Shown here one piece after another: positions 1 to 7,547 of a stretch of DNA of 61,907 nucleotides (position 1 is the stretch's first letter; each line of letters starts with the position of its first letter). Below the pieces are notes generated by a model, which was not told the DNA's origin, did no database searches, and worked only from the letters and a program-made list of their open reading frames with translations. Source of the stretch: Nitrospirota bacterium (GTDB lineage Bacteria > Nitrospirota > Thermodesulfovibrionia > Thermodesulfovibrionales > Dissulfurispiraceae). Location: assembly GCA_016936655.1 (NCBI GenBank), contig JAFGXL010000002.1:1-61907 (forward strand), given 5' to 3'. The position numbers were made by a program, and so were the translations under genes.

Positions 1-433
1 AAAAACCTGTTTTGTCTGTCTCAAATATGCCGGTTATCTTTGTATGGGCTCTCTGGATTATCCTGACAATCCGTCCGTCGCGCTTCTCTGTATTTTCTAT
101 GCGGGCAACCACCCTGTCATTATCCATAGCTCCAAGCGTTTTTCTGGCAGGAATGAATATGTCGCGCTGTCCCGGAGAATCCTGGATAACAAAACCGAAG
201 CCGTCCCTGTGGGTCTCAAAATATCCGTTTATAAGATTCATCTCCTGAGGAAGGCCATAAAATCCAGATCTTGTCCTGACAATATCTCCTGAATCGACAA
301 GTTGCCTCACAACCTTTCTGAGAGAGCGGCGTTCAGGACTGCTCAGCTTAAGCTTGTCGCATATCTCCTTAAAGCTAAGAGGCCTCTTGGCCTTCTGCCC
401 TAAAAAGTCTTTCAGATCTTTTGGTGAGAGCAT
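1..433 (-). CDS. rnr: Ribonuclease R, N-terminal part (3' end outside window)
   Basis: This is an open frame from an ATG at 433 to the window edge, about 144 residues. RNase R is a processive 3'-5' exoribonuclease of the RNB family that degrades structured RNA. The visible part matches the family N-terminus: a winged-helix segment (residues 1-75, starting MLSPKDLKDFLG) followed by a cold-shock/OB segment containing the typical GYFETHRDGFGFV stretch. An AGGAGA ribosome-binding site lies just upstream of the ATG. The catalytic RNB domain is not in the window, so activity cannot be judged. It follows the cytochrome gene on the same strand with about 30 bp between them. Confidence 0.85.
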   Translation of the reverse strand, partial: MLSPKDLKDFLGQKAKRPLSFKEICDKLKLSSPERRSLRKVVRQLVDSGDIVRTRSGFYGLPQEMNLINGYFETHRDGFGFVIQDSPGQRDIFIPARKTLGAMDNDRVVARIENTEKRDGRIVRIIQRAHTKITGIFETDKTGF

Positions 434-463
434 ATTTCTCCTGCGTGGTGATATTGAATAAGA

Positions 464-2377
464 CTACGGTTTAAAGTTTTTCAGCAGTGACTCCGCATCT
501 TTGCTGTTATGCAGAGCAGCGCCTTTAGCGCCTGCATAATCCCTTGCCATCTTTTTTGTAAAACTGCCTGCCTGTTTGTCTATGGCAGAAACATCTCTCT
601 TTGCCTTCTCAAAATATGCCAGATGCTTTTTATACAGTGCCATATCAGTCTTTATCGTAAAGTCTCCGGGCACAACCCACTTGTCCTTAAAAAAGAGCCA
701 TGAAGCAAAATCCTCCAGCTTGTAGCCTTCAGCAGGCACTATCTTGCCGGTTGCTGCCAGATTATCTATCCTGAGGCTCTTTGAATCAGCAACAATGTTG
801 TACCCTCCCTTAAATGGCTCTTTGGCTCCCTGATCATCCATATATTCCCAGCTTGATCTGGATTTCTGAGTTTGCGAAGCGTGGCAGCTGGCGCAGTCTC
901 TAGACCTGCCAAACGGATGAGCTGCCTGCTGCATCTCTAGCCATAGCAGATGCCTGTTGTTCGCCTTTGCATCAAATGTTCCCATCACATAGTACGCATC
1001 TCTAGTCTCTCCTCCGGTAGGCCTGAACATCACGCCTCCTGACGGCTTCACCTCATTTTTTATATTTGCTACGCTATGAGGCCATACTTTAATGGGCATC
1101 CATCTGCCTTTTTGATCCTTGAAAATAATCGGCGGACTCTGTATGCCGTAATATAAAGAATATTTCTTGAACGGATTCGGCTTTTCAGCAACCTTGCCCG
1201 GCCCCCATATAGTTATCTGGTATCCGCGCAGCTCTGATATATGGCATGCTGCGCAATCGAGATTTTTATGCACGCTCTTTCTGTGCGCATCTTCTATCTC
1301 GACATGGCAATCCTGACAGGTAGCCTTTCTCTGCTTGTCTCCCATGCCCTTTGGACCTGTCATATGGCACTCTATGCAATGTATGCCTTTTGTGTAGTGA
1401 ACATCAGGCTTCATTCCTGTTGGAAGAGAGTAGTCTCCTCCTATGAAAGTCTCGCCTCTTCTGCTCTGCATTGCACCGGGATGACAAATATTTGTTCCCC
1501 TGCCGTATCCGCCACAGCTTAAAGCAGTGGGATTATTAACAAAATTATGAACACCTTTTTTTGCATCTGGAGCATAGTGGCAGTCTAGGCATCCTGTATG
1601 ACATACATTGCACGCTTTCTGTTTTGCAATCGCCTGCTCTCTAGTAAAAGGCACATTAAGATTATCGGCCAGCCTTGATGTATTTTTGAAATCAAACCCA
1701 GCCTTCTCAAAAACCTCTGCTGGAGGAAGATCAGCAAATGAAGGACCGCAGTTGTGCGGGCCAAACTCATCTGTCCATGTCTTCATAGCACGCTGCCTGA
1801 TATTGCCGCCCATGTGAGTCTTGCTGAACTGCTCTACCATCTCTGGATGGCAATTGGATGTACCGCATGTTTTTGCAGCTATTTTTGGTTCATAGCCCAA
1901 AGTAACAGGATCACGGTCATGCCATAGGACATTTTTAACATCTGGATGCGTAAAAGTCTCTCCGTCCTCTGTGACAACTGGAAGCATCTGGCGTATCTCA
2001 TCACTGCCTCTCGGTATCAAGGAATCAGGAGCAGTAGTTTTGCGATTAAGCACATTATAGTCATATCCTATCAGCATAGCCTTGAGCATAACCTTGTGTG
2101 CTTCATCAGCGGTCTCCGCCCTGCCATTGCCAAGATGGCACTGGTGACATTTAACATTTGGATGCTTACTCTGCTTTTGCGCCATCTCTTGCGAAACAAA
2201 AAACTGCGGAAAGCCGAGCTGCTCCATCTTTTTTGAATCTGAATGACACCTTACGCACTCAGCATCAGAATTACGCCAATGCTTGTGTCCAAGAAAAGCA
2301 GTTATAACGAAGAACTGGAGAAAAAAGATGATGATTGTCTTTTTATTGATAAAGTCGCTCAGCCTGCCCGCTTTCAT
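464..2377 (-). CDS. Membrane-anchored multiheme c-type cytochrome
   Basis: 637 residues with an N-terminal hydrophobic segment (about residues 13-30) that should anchor or export the protein to the outer face of the membrane. There are eight CXXCH heme motifs (CVRCH, CHQCH, CNVCH, CLDCH, CIECH, CQDCH, CAACH, CASCH). There is also CGTSNCH (CX4CH) and a more distant pair, CGGYGRGTNICH (CX9CH), that may bind further hemes. The role is periplasmic electron transfer; the partner is unknown. The final 200 residues lack heme motifs. Similar large cytochromes are common in sulfate- or metal-respiring lineages. No quinol oxidase or reductase subunit is adjacent, so the pathway cannot be named. Confidence 0.85.
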   Translation of the reverse strand: MKAGRLSDFINKKTIIIFFLQFFVITAFLGHKHWRNSDAECVRCHSDSKKMEQLGFPQFFVSQEMAQKQSKHPNVKCHQCHLGNGRAETADEAHKVMLKAMLIGYDYNVLNRKTTAPDSLIPRGSDEIRQMLPVVTEDGETFTHPDVKNVLWHDRDPVTLGYEPKIAAKTCGTSNCHPEMVEQFSKTHMGGNIRQRAMKTWTDEFGPHNCGPSFADLPPAEVFEKAGFDFKNTSRLADNLNVPFTREQAIAKQKACNVCHTGCLDCHYAPDAKKGVHNFVNNPTALSCGGYGRGTNICHPGAMQSRRGETFIGGDYSLPTGMKPDVHYTKGIHCIECHMTGPKGMGDKQRKATCQDCHVEIEDAHRKSVHKNLDCAACHISELRGYQITIWGPGKVAEKPNPFKKYSLYYGIQSPPIIFKDQKGRWMPIKVWPHSVANIKNEVKPSGGVMFRPTGGETRDAYYVMGTFDAKANNRHLLWLEMQQAAHPFGRSRDCASCHASQTQKSRSSWEYMDDQGAKEPFKGGYNIVADSKSLRIDNLAATGKIVPAEGYKLEDFASWLFFKDKWVVPGDFTIKTDMALYKKHLAYFEKAKRDVSAIDKQAGSFTKKMARDYAGAKGAALHNSKDAESLLKNFKP

Positions 2378-2388
2378 GAGACAGGCTT

Positions 2389-3267
2389 TCAGTTTGTTGC
2401 AGGAGCGCTGGCTGGGCTGCCTGTTGTAAATGGCTTTACAGCAGACTGGTGCGGTTCTGGAAGCGTAAGATAAACAACCTCCCCCTTTGCTCCAAGTGGC
2501 CCGATCTCTCTACCGTTGAAACTGAATTTTACTCCTGCAGCATTGCCTATCTTAATTTTGAAGATGCCGTCCGCTCTAAAGCTCTGAGTCTCTCCGGCAT
2601 TCATGATAATATCGTTCCTGGACTTGTCGTCAGCATTTATCTCAAGCCAGACCTGATCTGTGGCATTAATAGTGAGAATATATTTTGACTTTGCAGCTGC
2701 AGATTTTTGGTCATCAGAGGCAGTATTTGCTGAAGTCGGAGCAGAAGGCAACTGCTGGTCAACGCTCTGCTGGGCAGGCTGATCAGAAGCAGCATTTGGA
2801 GTAGGCTCAGATGGAATTTCAGGTGAAGGCATAACAGGAGCAGGCATTTCAGCAACAGAGCCTCTTCCCATAGTCTGCCAATTGTCTCTGACAAAAACAT
2901 ATATCCCAAATGCTATAGCAGCAGCAATGCATATTATGAACAGCTTTGGGATAAACAAAGATGGTTTTAATACAGGATATGCAGACCTGTCAGCAGCAGA
3001 TACTGCAGGCTCACAAGCTGCAGCAGCAATATCCTGCTTTGCGCTGTCCAGATACTGCTGATAAGGCAACACAGCATCAGAGAGAGGAACATCCAGATAC
3101 CGTGCATACTCTCGTATGTAACCTTTGGCATAAACTTCAGCAGGGAGCTTTGTAAAATCCTCTTCTTCTATTGCCTTAAGATAAGTAGTCCTTATGCGAA
3201 CCACCAGAGAGATATCCCTGAGTTCCTCGCCAAGCTCTTCCCGTTTTTGCTTGAGAATCTTGCTCAT
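2389..3267 (-). CDS. rodZ: RodZ-like HTH/DUF4115 membrane protein
   Basis: RodZ-type proteins link MreB to the rod-shape machinery. The N-terminal cytoplasmic part (residues about 1-70) is a Cro/C1-like helix-turn-helix beginning MSKILKQKREELGEELRDIS. A single transmembrane segment lies near residues 105-127, then a Pro/Ala/Ser-rich linker, then a C-terminal beta-rich DUF4115 domain containing LEINADDKSRNDIIMNAGE. The frame is open to a GTG at 3285, but the ATG at 3267 fits the family N-terminus better. Neither start has a clear ribosome-binding site. The gene ends 11 bp before the cytochrome start. Confidence 0.75.
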   Translation of the reverse strand: MSKILKQKREELGEELRDISLVVRIRTTYLKAIEEEDFTKLPAEVYAKGYIREYARYLDVPLSDAVLPYQQYLDSAKQDIAAAACEPAVSAADRSAYPVLKPSLFIPKLFIICIAAAIAFGIYVFVRDNWQTMGRGSVAEMPAPVMPSPEIPSEPTPNAASDQPAQQSVDQQLPSAPTSANTASDDQKSAAAKSKYILTINATDQVWLEINADDKSRNDIIMNAGETQSFRADGIFKIKIGNAAGVKFSFNGREIGPLGAKGEVVYLTLPEPHQSAVKPFTTGSPASAPATN

Positions 3268-3428
3268 CAGGATTAACTTTATCACAATATTACAAATAAT
3301 TAAAGGGGGTGTATGAGTTCAGTACATATGAGACTATTATTGAAAGCATCTCTCCTCAGATCAACCAAATACCTGTTATCCACCCCGCTTTACAAATATT
3401 TAACTCTAAAGTTACAGAAAATCCAGCC

Positions 3429-3448
3429 GATAGATATATATATCTATC
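3429..3448. repeat. 20-bp perfect AT-rich palindrome in intergenic region
   Basis: GATAGATATA followed directly by its reverse complement, in the 217-bp gap between the divergently oriented rodZ-like and pseudopilin genes. It could be an operator or a cruciform in the shared promoter region. There is no further evidence of function. Confidence 0.5.
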
Positions 3449-3502
3449 TATTAATATTATGCTTAATATATGACTTCTCAAAATAGGCTGCCCTAATTTA
3501 TT

Positions 3503-4011
3503 ATGAAAATCAACACTAAAAAACATACAGTCAGCTCAACAAAGCAAAGCTGCATCTCATGCCAGGGCTTCACCCTTATTGAGCTGCTAATTGTAATAGC
3601 CATACTAGCCACCCTGCTCGGCATCGCGCTGCCTCTCTTATCCTCCTACATAGACAAGGCAAAAATTGCCAGGGCTCAAACTGAGATCAGAATGATTGAA
3701 AAAGATATCATCGCCTTTTTTATCGAAAAAAACAGATATCCAAAAAGCCTTGCAGAAATAGGGCTCGGCAATTTTAAAGACCCCTATGACAATACTTACC
3801 AATACTTGCTTATAGCGACCGATCAAGCAACTGACGCACAAAAAACAAAACAAGAAAAGACCGCAACCTCCATCCTGTCAATACTGACTTTGATCTATAC
3901 AGCATGGGAAAAGACGGCAAAAGCCAGGCTCCATTTACAGCAAAGATTAGTCAGGATGACATTGTGAGGGCAAACAACGGTCAGTTTGTAGGTCCAGTAT
4001 ATCTTTACTAA
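3503..4011 (+). pseudogene. GspG-like type II pseudopilin, frameshifted
   Basis: The N-terminus carries a class III prepilin peptidase site and methylation motif, GFTLIELLIVIAILATLLG at about residues 22-40, with a hydrophobic helix as in GspG major pseudopilins. The original frame stays typical to about residue 113 (DPYDNTYQYLL), then reads into an atypical tail ending at 3967. The expected GspG-like C-terminus (FDLYSMGKDGKSQAPFTAKI, ending VGPVYLY) is present in a different frame, ending at 4011. Frame must shift by -1 in the A-rich stretch 3840-3860. Either the gene is broken, or there is a base error in this homopolymer-rich region. It lies just upstream of the HD-GYP gene. Confidence 0.8.
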
Positions 4012-4028
4012 TCGAGAGGAATAATAAA

Positions 4029-6101
4029 CTGATAACAGGCATATCATTATTCAAAAGCAGAGCAGCCAAGAGAATCTTCTTCCTGTTTCTTGTATGCGCC
4101 ATGTTTCCGATAATTGTCTTTAGCTATGTTTCATTTATCCAGGTATCATCAAACCTTAAAGAACAGAGCATAGCGAGACTCCAGAGCTATGCTAAAACAT
4201 ACGGCCTCGGCATTATTGAGCGCGCTTCATTCCTCGAGGCTGATCTCGATGCCAACTCTCTTATAACAGCATCATCAGGCAGCGCATACAGCAAGAGACT
4301 TACAGAACACTTTAAATCAATCGCAATAGTAAAGGACGGCAAAGTTATCCGCACACTCTTTGGAAATATTACGCCCATTCCAGACAGCATACTCAGCATT
4401 TCATCCAAACAGGCACTGCAAAAAACAATAATCGCATTTTCAAAAAATGACAAAAGCAACAGCAGAATATTTCTGGCTAAATCAATAAAGCACCCTGACA
4501 ACTCATTCGGACTTATAGTTGGCGAAGCAGACCATCTTTATCTATGGAGCCTTGGAGCTGACAACAGCCTGCCGGCCATGACAGAAGCAGGCATAATAGA
4601 CCAGACAAGGCAGATACTATACAGCTCATTCAATATACCCTTAGAGGTACTCCAAAAAATAAAGTTTGATACAACCAGCCTAGAGAGCAGAAGTCTTGAA
4701 TACTCTGCCGGCGGAGAAGACTACCTGATAGTACACTGGCCATTATTCCTCAAATCCAGATTTGACGGACCTAATCTGATAATAATCCTCAGAAATTTCA
4801 AGACCGACATCTTTGCGCCACTTGCACATTTCAAGGTACTCTTCCCGCTTGTAGCTCTGCTCTCTTTCTGGATCGTGCTGCTGATGAGCATAATTTCAAT
4901 ACGCAAAAACATGATACCGCTCGAAACACTTAAAGCCGCAACCCTGCGCCTTGCACGCCGAGACTTCAAAACCAGAGTAGATGTTTCCAGCGGAGATGAA
5001 TTTGAGGATCTTGCAAATGCCTTCAATACAAGCATTGCAAGCCTCGGCCGCCAGTTTAATGCCATGGAAGTGATGGCTTATATAGACCAATCAATCCACT
5101 CATCACTCAACACAAAAGAGATTATTAATATTTCTCTCAACAGCATCCACAAATTCTTCAGCTGCAAAAGCGTCAGCTACAGCATCATAAAGGCTAACCA
5201 GCCCCATGTACTGCATACATTCAGCTGCATACCAAACAAGTCCGGAGAGATTATTGAAGAAGATCTAATCTTATCAAAAGAAGATAAACACCTATACCTC
5301 AAACAGCAGCAATTTTTTGTGATCGATGAACAAGACTGCACACCTTCATTTCTGTCGCCTGCTGCATGCACGAAAGCAAGACATTTCCTCATTTTGCCTC
5401 TTTTCCAGAACAACAGCCTTGCAGGCATAATGGCATTAGGACATTCAGAACCGCATCAATACACAGAAGATGACCTCAACTATGCAAAAAGACTCGCGCA
5501 CCAAGTATCCACAGCCCTCTCCAATGCCAGACTTATGGAAGAGCTGGAACAGCTCAACTGGGGCACACTTGAGGCTCTGGCCAGAACCGTTGACGCCAAA
5601 TCTAAATGGACTGCCGGACATTCTGAAAGAGTGGCAGATCTATCCGTAAAAATCGCAAAAACAATGGGCTGCAATGACAAAGAGATCAAGGCTCTGCAGC
5701 GTGCATCCTTTTTGCATGATATAGGCAAAATCGGGATACCGCCCTCAATATTGGACAAACCAGGGAAACTTACTCCCGAAGAATACAACATCATCAAAGA
5801 ACATCCTGCCATTGGCGCCAAGATACTCGAGCCCATAGAGTCATATACTAACATCATCCCAATCGTATTGCAGCATCATGAATACTATAACGGCAAGGGA
5901 TATCCGCAAGGGCTTGCAGGAGAACAGATAACTCTCGGTGCCAGAATACTTTCAGTAGCAGATGTATATGACGCACTTATATCTGACCGCCCATACCGAG
6001 AAGGATGGGTAAAGCTAAATGTAGTCAAACTTATATGCGATCAATCAGGCAAACAGTTCGATCCTAAAGTTGTGGAAGCCCTTATCTACACAATGTCGTA
6101 G
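4029..6101 (+). CDS. HAMP-GAF-HD-GYP transmembrane receptor (probable c-di-GMP phosphodiesterase)
   Basis: The protein has a sensor region between two membrane segments, the second at about residues 270-290. A HAMP linker (about 295-345), a GAF domain (about 360-490) and a C-terminal HD-GYP domain follow. HD-GYP motifs are visible: HSERVADLSVKIA, HDIGKIGIP, HPAIGAKIL, and HHEYYNGKGYP, in which the usual Asp of HHExxDGxGYP is Asn. HD-GYP proteins hydrolyse cyclic di-GMP. The first ATG in frame (4101) would cut the first membrane helix. An upstream CTG at 4029 follows a GAGAGGA ribosome-binding site and restores a basic-then-hydrophobic N-terminus, so I prefer it. The start is uncertain. Confidence 0.8.
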   Translation: MITGISLFKSRAAKRIFFLFLVCAMFPIIVFSYVSFIQVSSNLKEQSIARLQSYAKTYGLGIIERASFLEADLDANSLITASSGSAYSKRLTEHFKSIAIVKDGKVIRTLFGNITPIPDSILSISSKQALQKTIIAFSKNDKSNSRIFLAKSIKHPDNSFGLIVGEADHLYLWSLGADNSLPAMTEAGIIDQTRQILYSSFNIPLEVLQKIKFDTTSLESRSLEYSAGGEDYLIVHWPLFLKSRFDGPNLIIILRNFKTDIFAPLAHFKVLFPLVALLSFWIVLLMSIISIRKNMIPLETLKAATLRLARRDFKTRVDVSSGDEFEDLANAFNTSIASLGRQFNAMEVMAYIDQSIHSSLNTKEIINISLNSIHKFFSCKSVSYSIIKANQPHVLHTFSCIPNKSGEIIEEDLILSKEDKHLYLKQQQFFVIDEQDCTPSFLSPAACTKARHFLILPLFQNNSLAGIMALGHSEPHQYTEDDLNYAKRLAHQVSTALSNARLMEELEQLNWGTLEALARTVDAKSKWTAGHSERVADLSVKIAKTMGCNDKEIKALQRASFLHDIGKIGIPPSILDKPGKLTPEEYNIIKEHPAIGAKILEPIESYTNIIPIVLQHHEYYNGKGYPQGLAGEQITLGARILSVADVYDALISDRPYREGWVKLNVVKLICDQSGKQFDPKVVEALIYTMS

Positions 6102-6136
6102 CTGAATAATCCTGCTGTAGCATATCAGCTAAAAAA

Positions 6137-6304
6137 CTAAGACTTTCTGCTTGTCTTTGCAAAAAACCCGGAAATAAGCCTTACAGTATTATCACTGCCG
6201 CAGTGCGGACATTTGATCTTAGGGCTGGCATCAAACTCCTTTAACGAAAGAAAAACAGTAAAGACCTTTTTGCAATCCATGCACTGATACTCATAAGCAG
6301 GCAT
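6137..6304 (-). CDS. FmdB-family zinc ribbon protein
   Basis: A 55-residue protein starting MPAYEYQCMDCKKVF. Two CxxC pairs (CMDC near residue 8 and CPHC near residue 32) form the FmdB/CxxC zinc ribbon. Members of this family are small putative regulatory proteins of unknown specific function. It is convergent with the HD-GYP gene, 35 bp apart. Confidence 0.8.
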   Translation of the reverse strand: MPAYEYQCMDCKKVFTVFLSLKEFDASPKIKCPHCGSDNTVRLISGFFAKTSRKS

Positions 6305-6384
6305 AACACACCTCCGTCAGAATCATTCTGATAATACAAACAGCATCTGTAAAATTATAGCGGATAAAACAGGAGGGATCACAT

Positions 6385-6408
6385 AAATAGGGACAGCTGT
6401 CCCTATTT
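6385..6408. repeat. 24-bp perfect palindrome at phage-fragment boundary
   Basis: AAATAGGGACAG followed immediately by its exact reverse complement. The phage-derived reading frame begins two bases after it. It resembles the GGGAC-containing ends seen around 54566, 56433 and 57197 in this window, so it may be a REP-like or IS200-type element footprint. It is too short to carry a gene. Confidence 0.6.
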
Positions 6409-6410
6409 AA

Positions 6411-6827
6411 TTCCACAGAGGCCCGGACTTCAAGAGGTTCTATGAAGGAAAAACAGGAGGGAACTTTCCTGTGGCAGTACTGGATGAGGAATATAAAACC
6501 CTAATAAGCGCAAAGGGACAGACTGTCATGCTGTCCGACGAGACGCTCGCCAAACAGCGCGGATGTATTGAGGGTGTGCCTGGACATCCGGAACTGACAC
6601 TTGAAGACTACCAGAATCTTCCCAGAGTTATTGCAAATGCGCAACTTATCGTACAGGATAGTGAACAGACGCTCGTCTTTTTTAAGTCAGGCAAAACTAT
6701 ATATTTTGCAGCAGTAAAGGCTACAAGAAGCGGAGAGTCTCTATTCATGACATCACTCAGAAAGGCTGTAATGAAGGATGTAAAGGCTATTAAAAAGAAA
6801 GGGAAGATTTTGAGAGATGAATTATAA
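6411..6827 (+). pseudogene. Mu-like phage head protein (gpF type), C-terminal nuclease-like domain only
   Basis: The frame reads FHRGPDFKRFYEGKTGGNFP and continues through YKTLISAKGQTVMLSDETLA to the stop at 6827. This resembles the barnase/EndoU/RelE-like domain (PBECR type) attached to the C-terminus of Mu gpF-family minor head proteins. A TAA in the palindrome ends the frame upstream, so the head-morphogenesis portion is missing. A GTG at 6471 could start a 118-residue product, but the homologous sequence extends upstream of it. It is followed by two overlapping phage genes in typical phage order. Confidence 0.65.
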
Positions 6828-6963
6828 AGGCCTTGGGTGGGGCTCCCCTTCACCCACACGCAATCCGCTCATTGCTGAGCGTCCTACGGCCGGGAGATTC
6901 ACCGTGTTTCCAAGGCCTGATGATCTCATTATAGGATGTGGCGATGATCAAAATCAATGTTAA
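6817..6963 (+). CDS. Small phage protein between gpF and gpG homologues
   Basis: A 48-residue frame starting MNYKGLGWGSPSPTRNPL. Its start overlaps the end of the preceding phage gene and its stop overlaps the start of the gpG homologue, which is typical tight phage packing. No function is recognised. It accounts for the whole 110-bp gap between the two phage genes. Confidence 0.55.
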   Translation: MNYKGLGWGSPSPTRNPLIAERPTAGRFTVFPRPDDLIIGCGDDQNQC

Positions 6964-7056
6964 CGACAATGAAGCGCGGCAGCTACTGACCAGACTACAG
7001 GGCAAGCTGAAGGACATGCGGCCTGTGATGGGCCGGTTGCATGAACAGTTGCAAGA
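6944..7056 (+). pseudogene. Mu gpG-like virion morphogenesis protein, truncated by CRISPR repeat
   Basis: It starts MIKINVNDNEARQLLTRLQG and continues to about residue 37 (VMGRLHEQLQE). This matches the N-terminus of the phage virion morphogenesis (Mu gpG/tail completion) family, which is normally about 150 residues long. Phage sequence stops exactly at the first base of the distal CRISPR repeat (7057); everything beyond in this frame is repeat and spacer. Confidence 0.7.
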
Positions 7057-7547
7057 GTTTCAATCCACGCCCCTGCGTGAGGGGCGACTCCTGCTTGAGC
7101 ATTTCCCCTTTAGAGTTGATAAGTTTCAATCCACGCCCCTGCGTGAGGGGCGACAGGAGTGCGGAGAATACTGTAAACCTAAATACATGTTTCAATCCAC
7201 GCCCCTGCGTGAGGGGCGACCTTTAACCCGAGCCCAGAAAACATTAAGTGATGGTTTCAATCCACGCCCCTGCGTGAGGGGCGACCAACATGTAGAGGCA
7301 GACAGGGTGAGCAATCCTGTTTCAATCCACGCCCCTGCGTGAGGGGCGACCTATTAAGTATGCGTATGTAGGAGGTGCGCCATGTTTCAATCCACGCCCC
7401 TGCGTGAGGGGCGACTGGCGTGTCATAGTGCCTATCGGTTTTACCAAAGGTTTCAATCCACGCCCCTGCGTGAGGGGCGACAAGTCATTATCGCATTGGC
7501 GGATACACGGGACACGTTTCAATCCACGCCCCTGCGTGAGGGGCGAC
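7057..7547 (-). CRISPR. Type I-C CRISPR array, leader-distal block (8 repeats, 7 spacers)
   Basis: Eight identical 32-bp repeats start at 7057, 7123, 7189, 7254, 7319, 7384, 7450 and 7516, with spacers of 33-34 bp. In the transcribed (minus) orientation the repeat begins GTCGCCCCTCACGCAGGGGC and ends GTGGATTGAAAC. It contains a CGCCCC/GGGGCG stem and the conserved ATTGAAAC 3' handle typical of type I-C. The distal terminal repeat at 7057 is not degenerate and abuts a truncated phage gene, so the natural end of the array seems to be missing. Confidence 0.98.

Noticed and set aside
3838-3862. Programmed -1 frameshifting in the pseudopilin
   Set aside because: No slippery heptamer lies in the correct frame; an error or true mutation is simpler.
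6829-6919. AGGCCTTGG/CCAAGGCCT inverted repeat enclosing smaller hairpins, resembling a cloverleaf RNA
   Set aside because: The stretch is fully coding for a 48-residue phage ORF overlapping its neighbours, and there is no tRNA T-loop.
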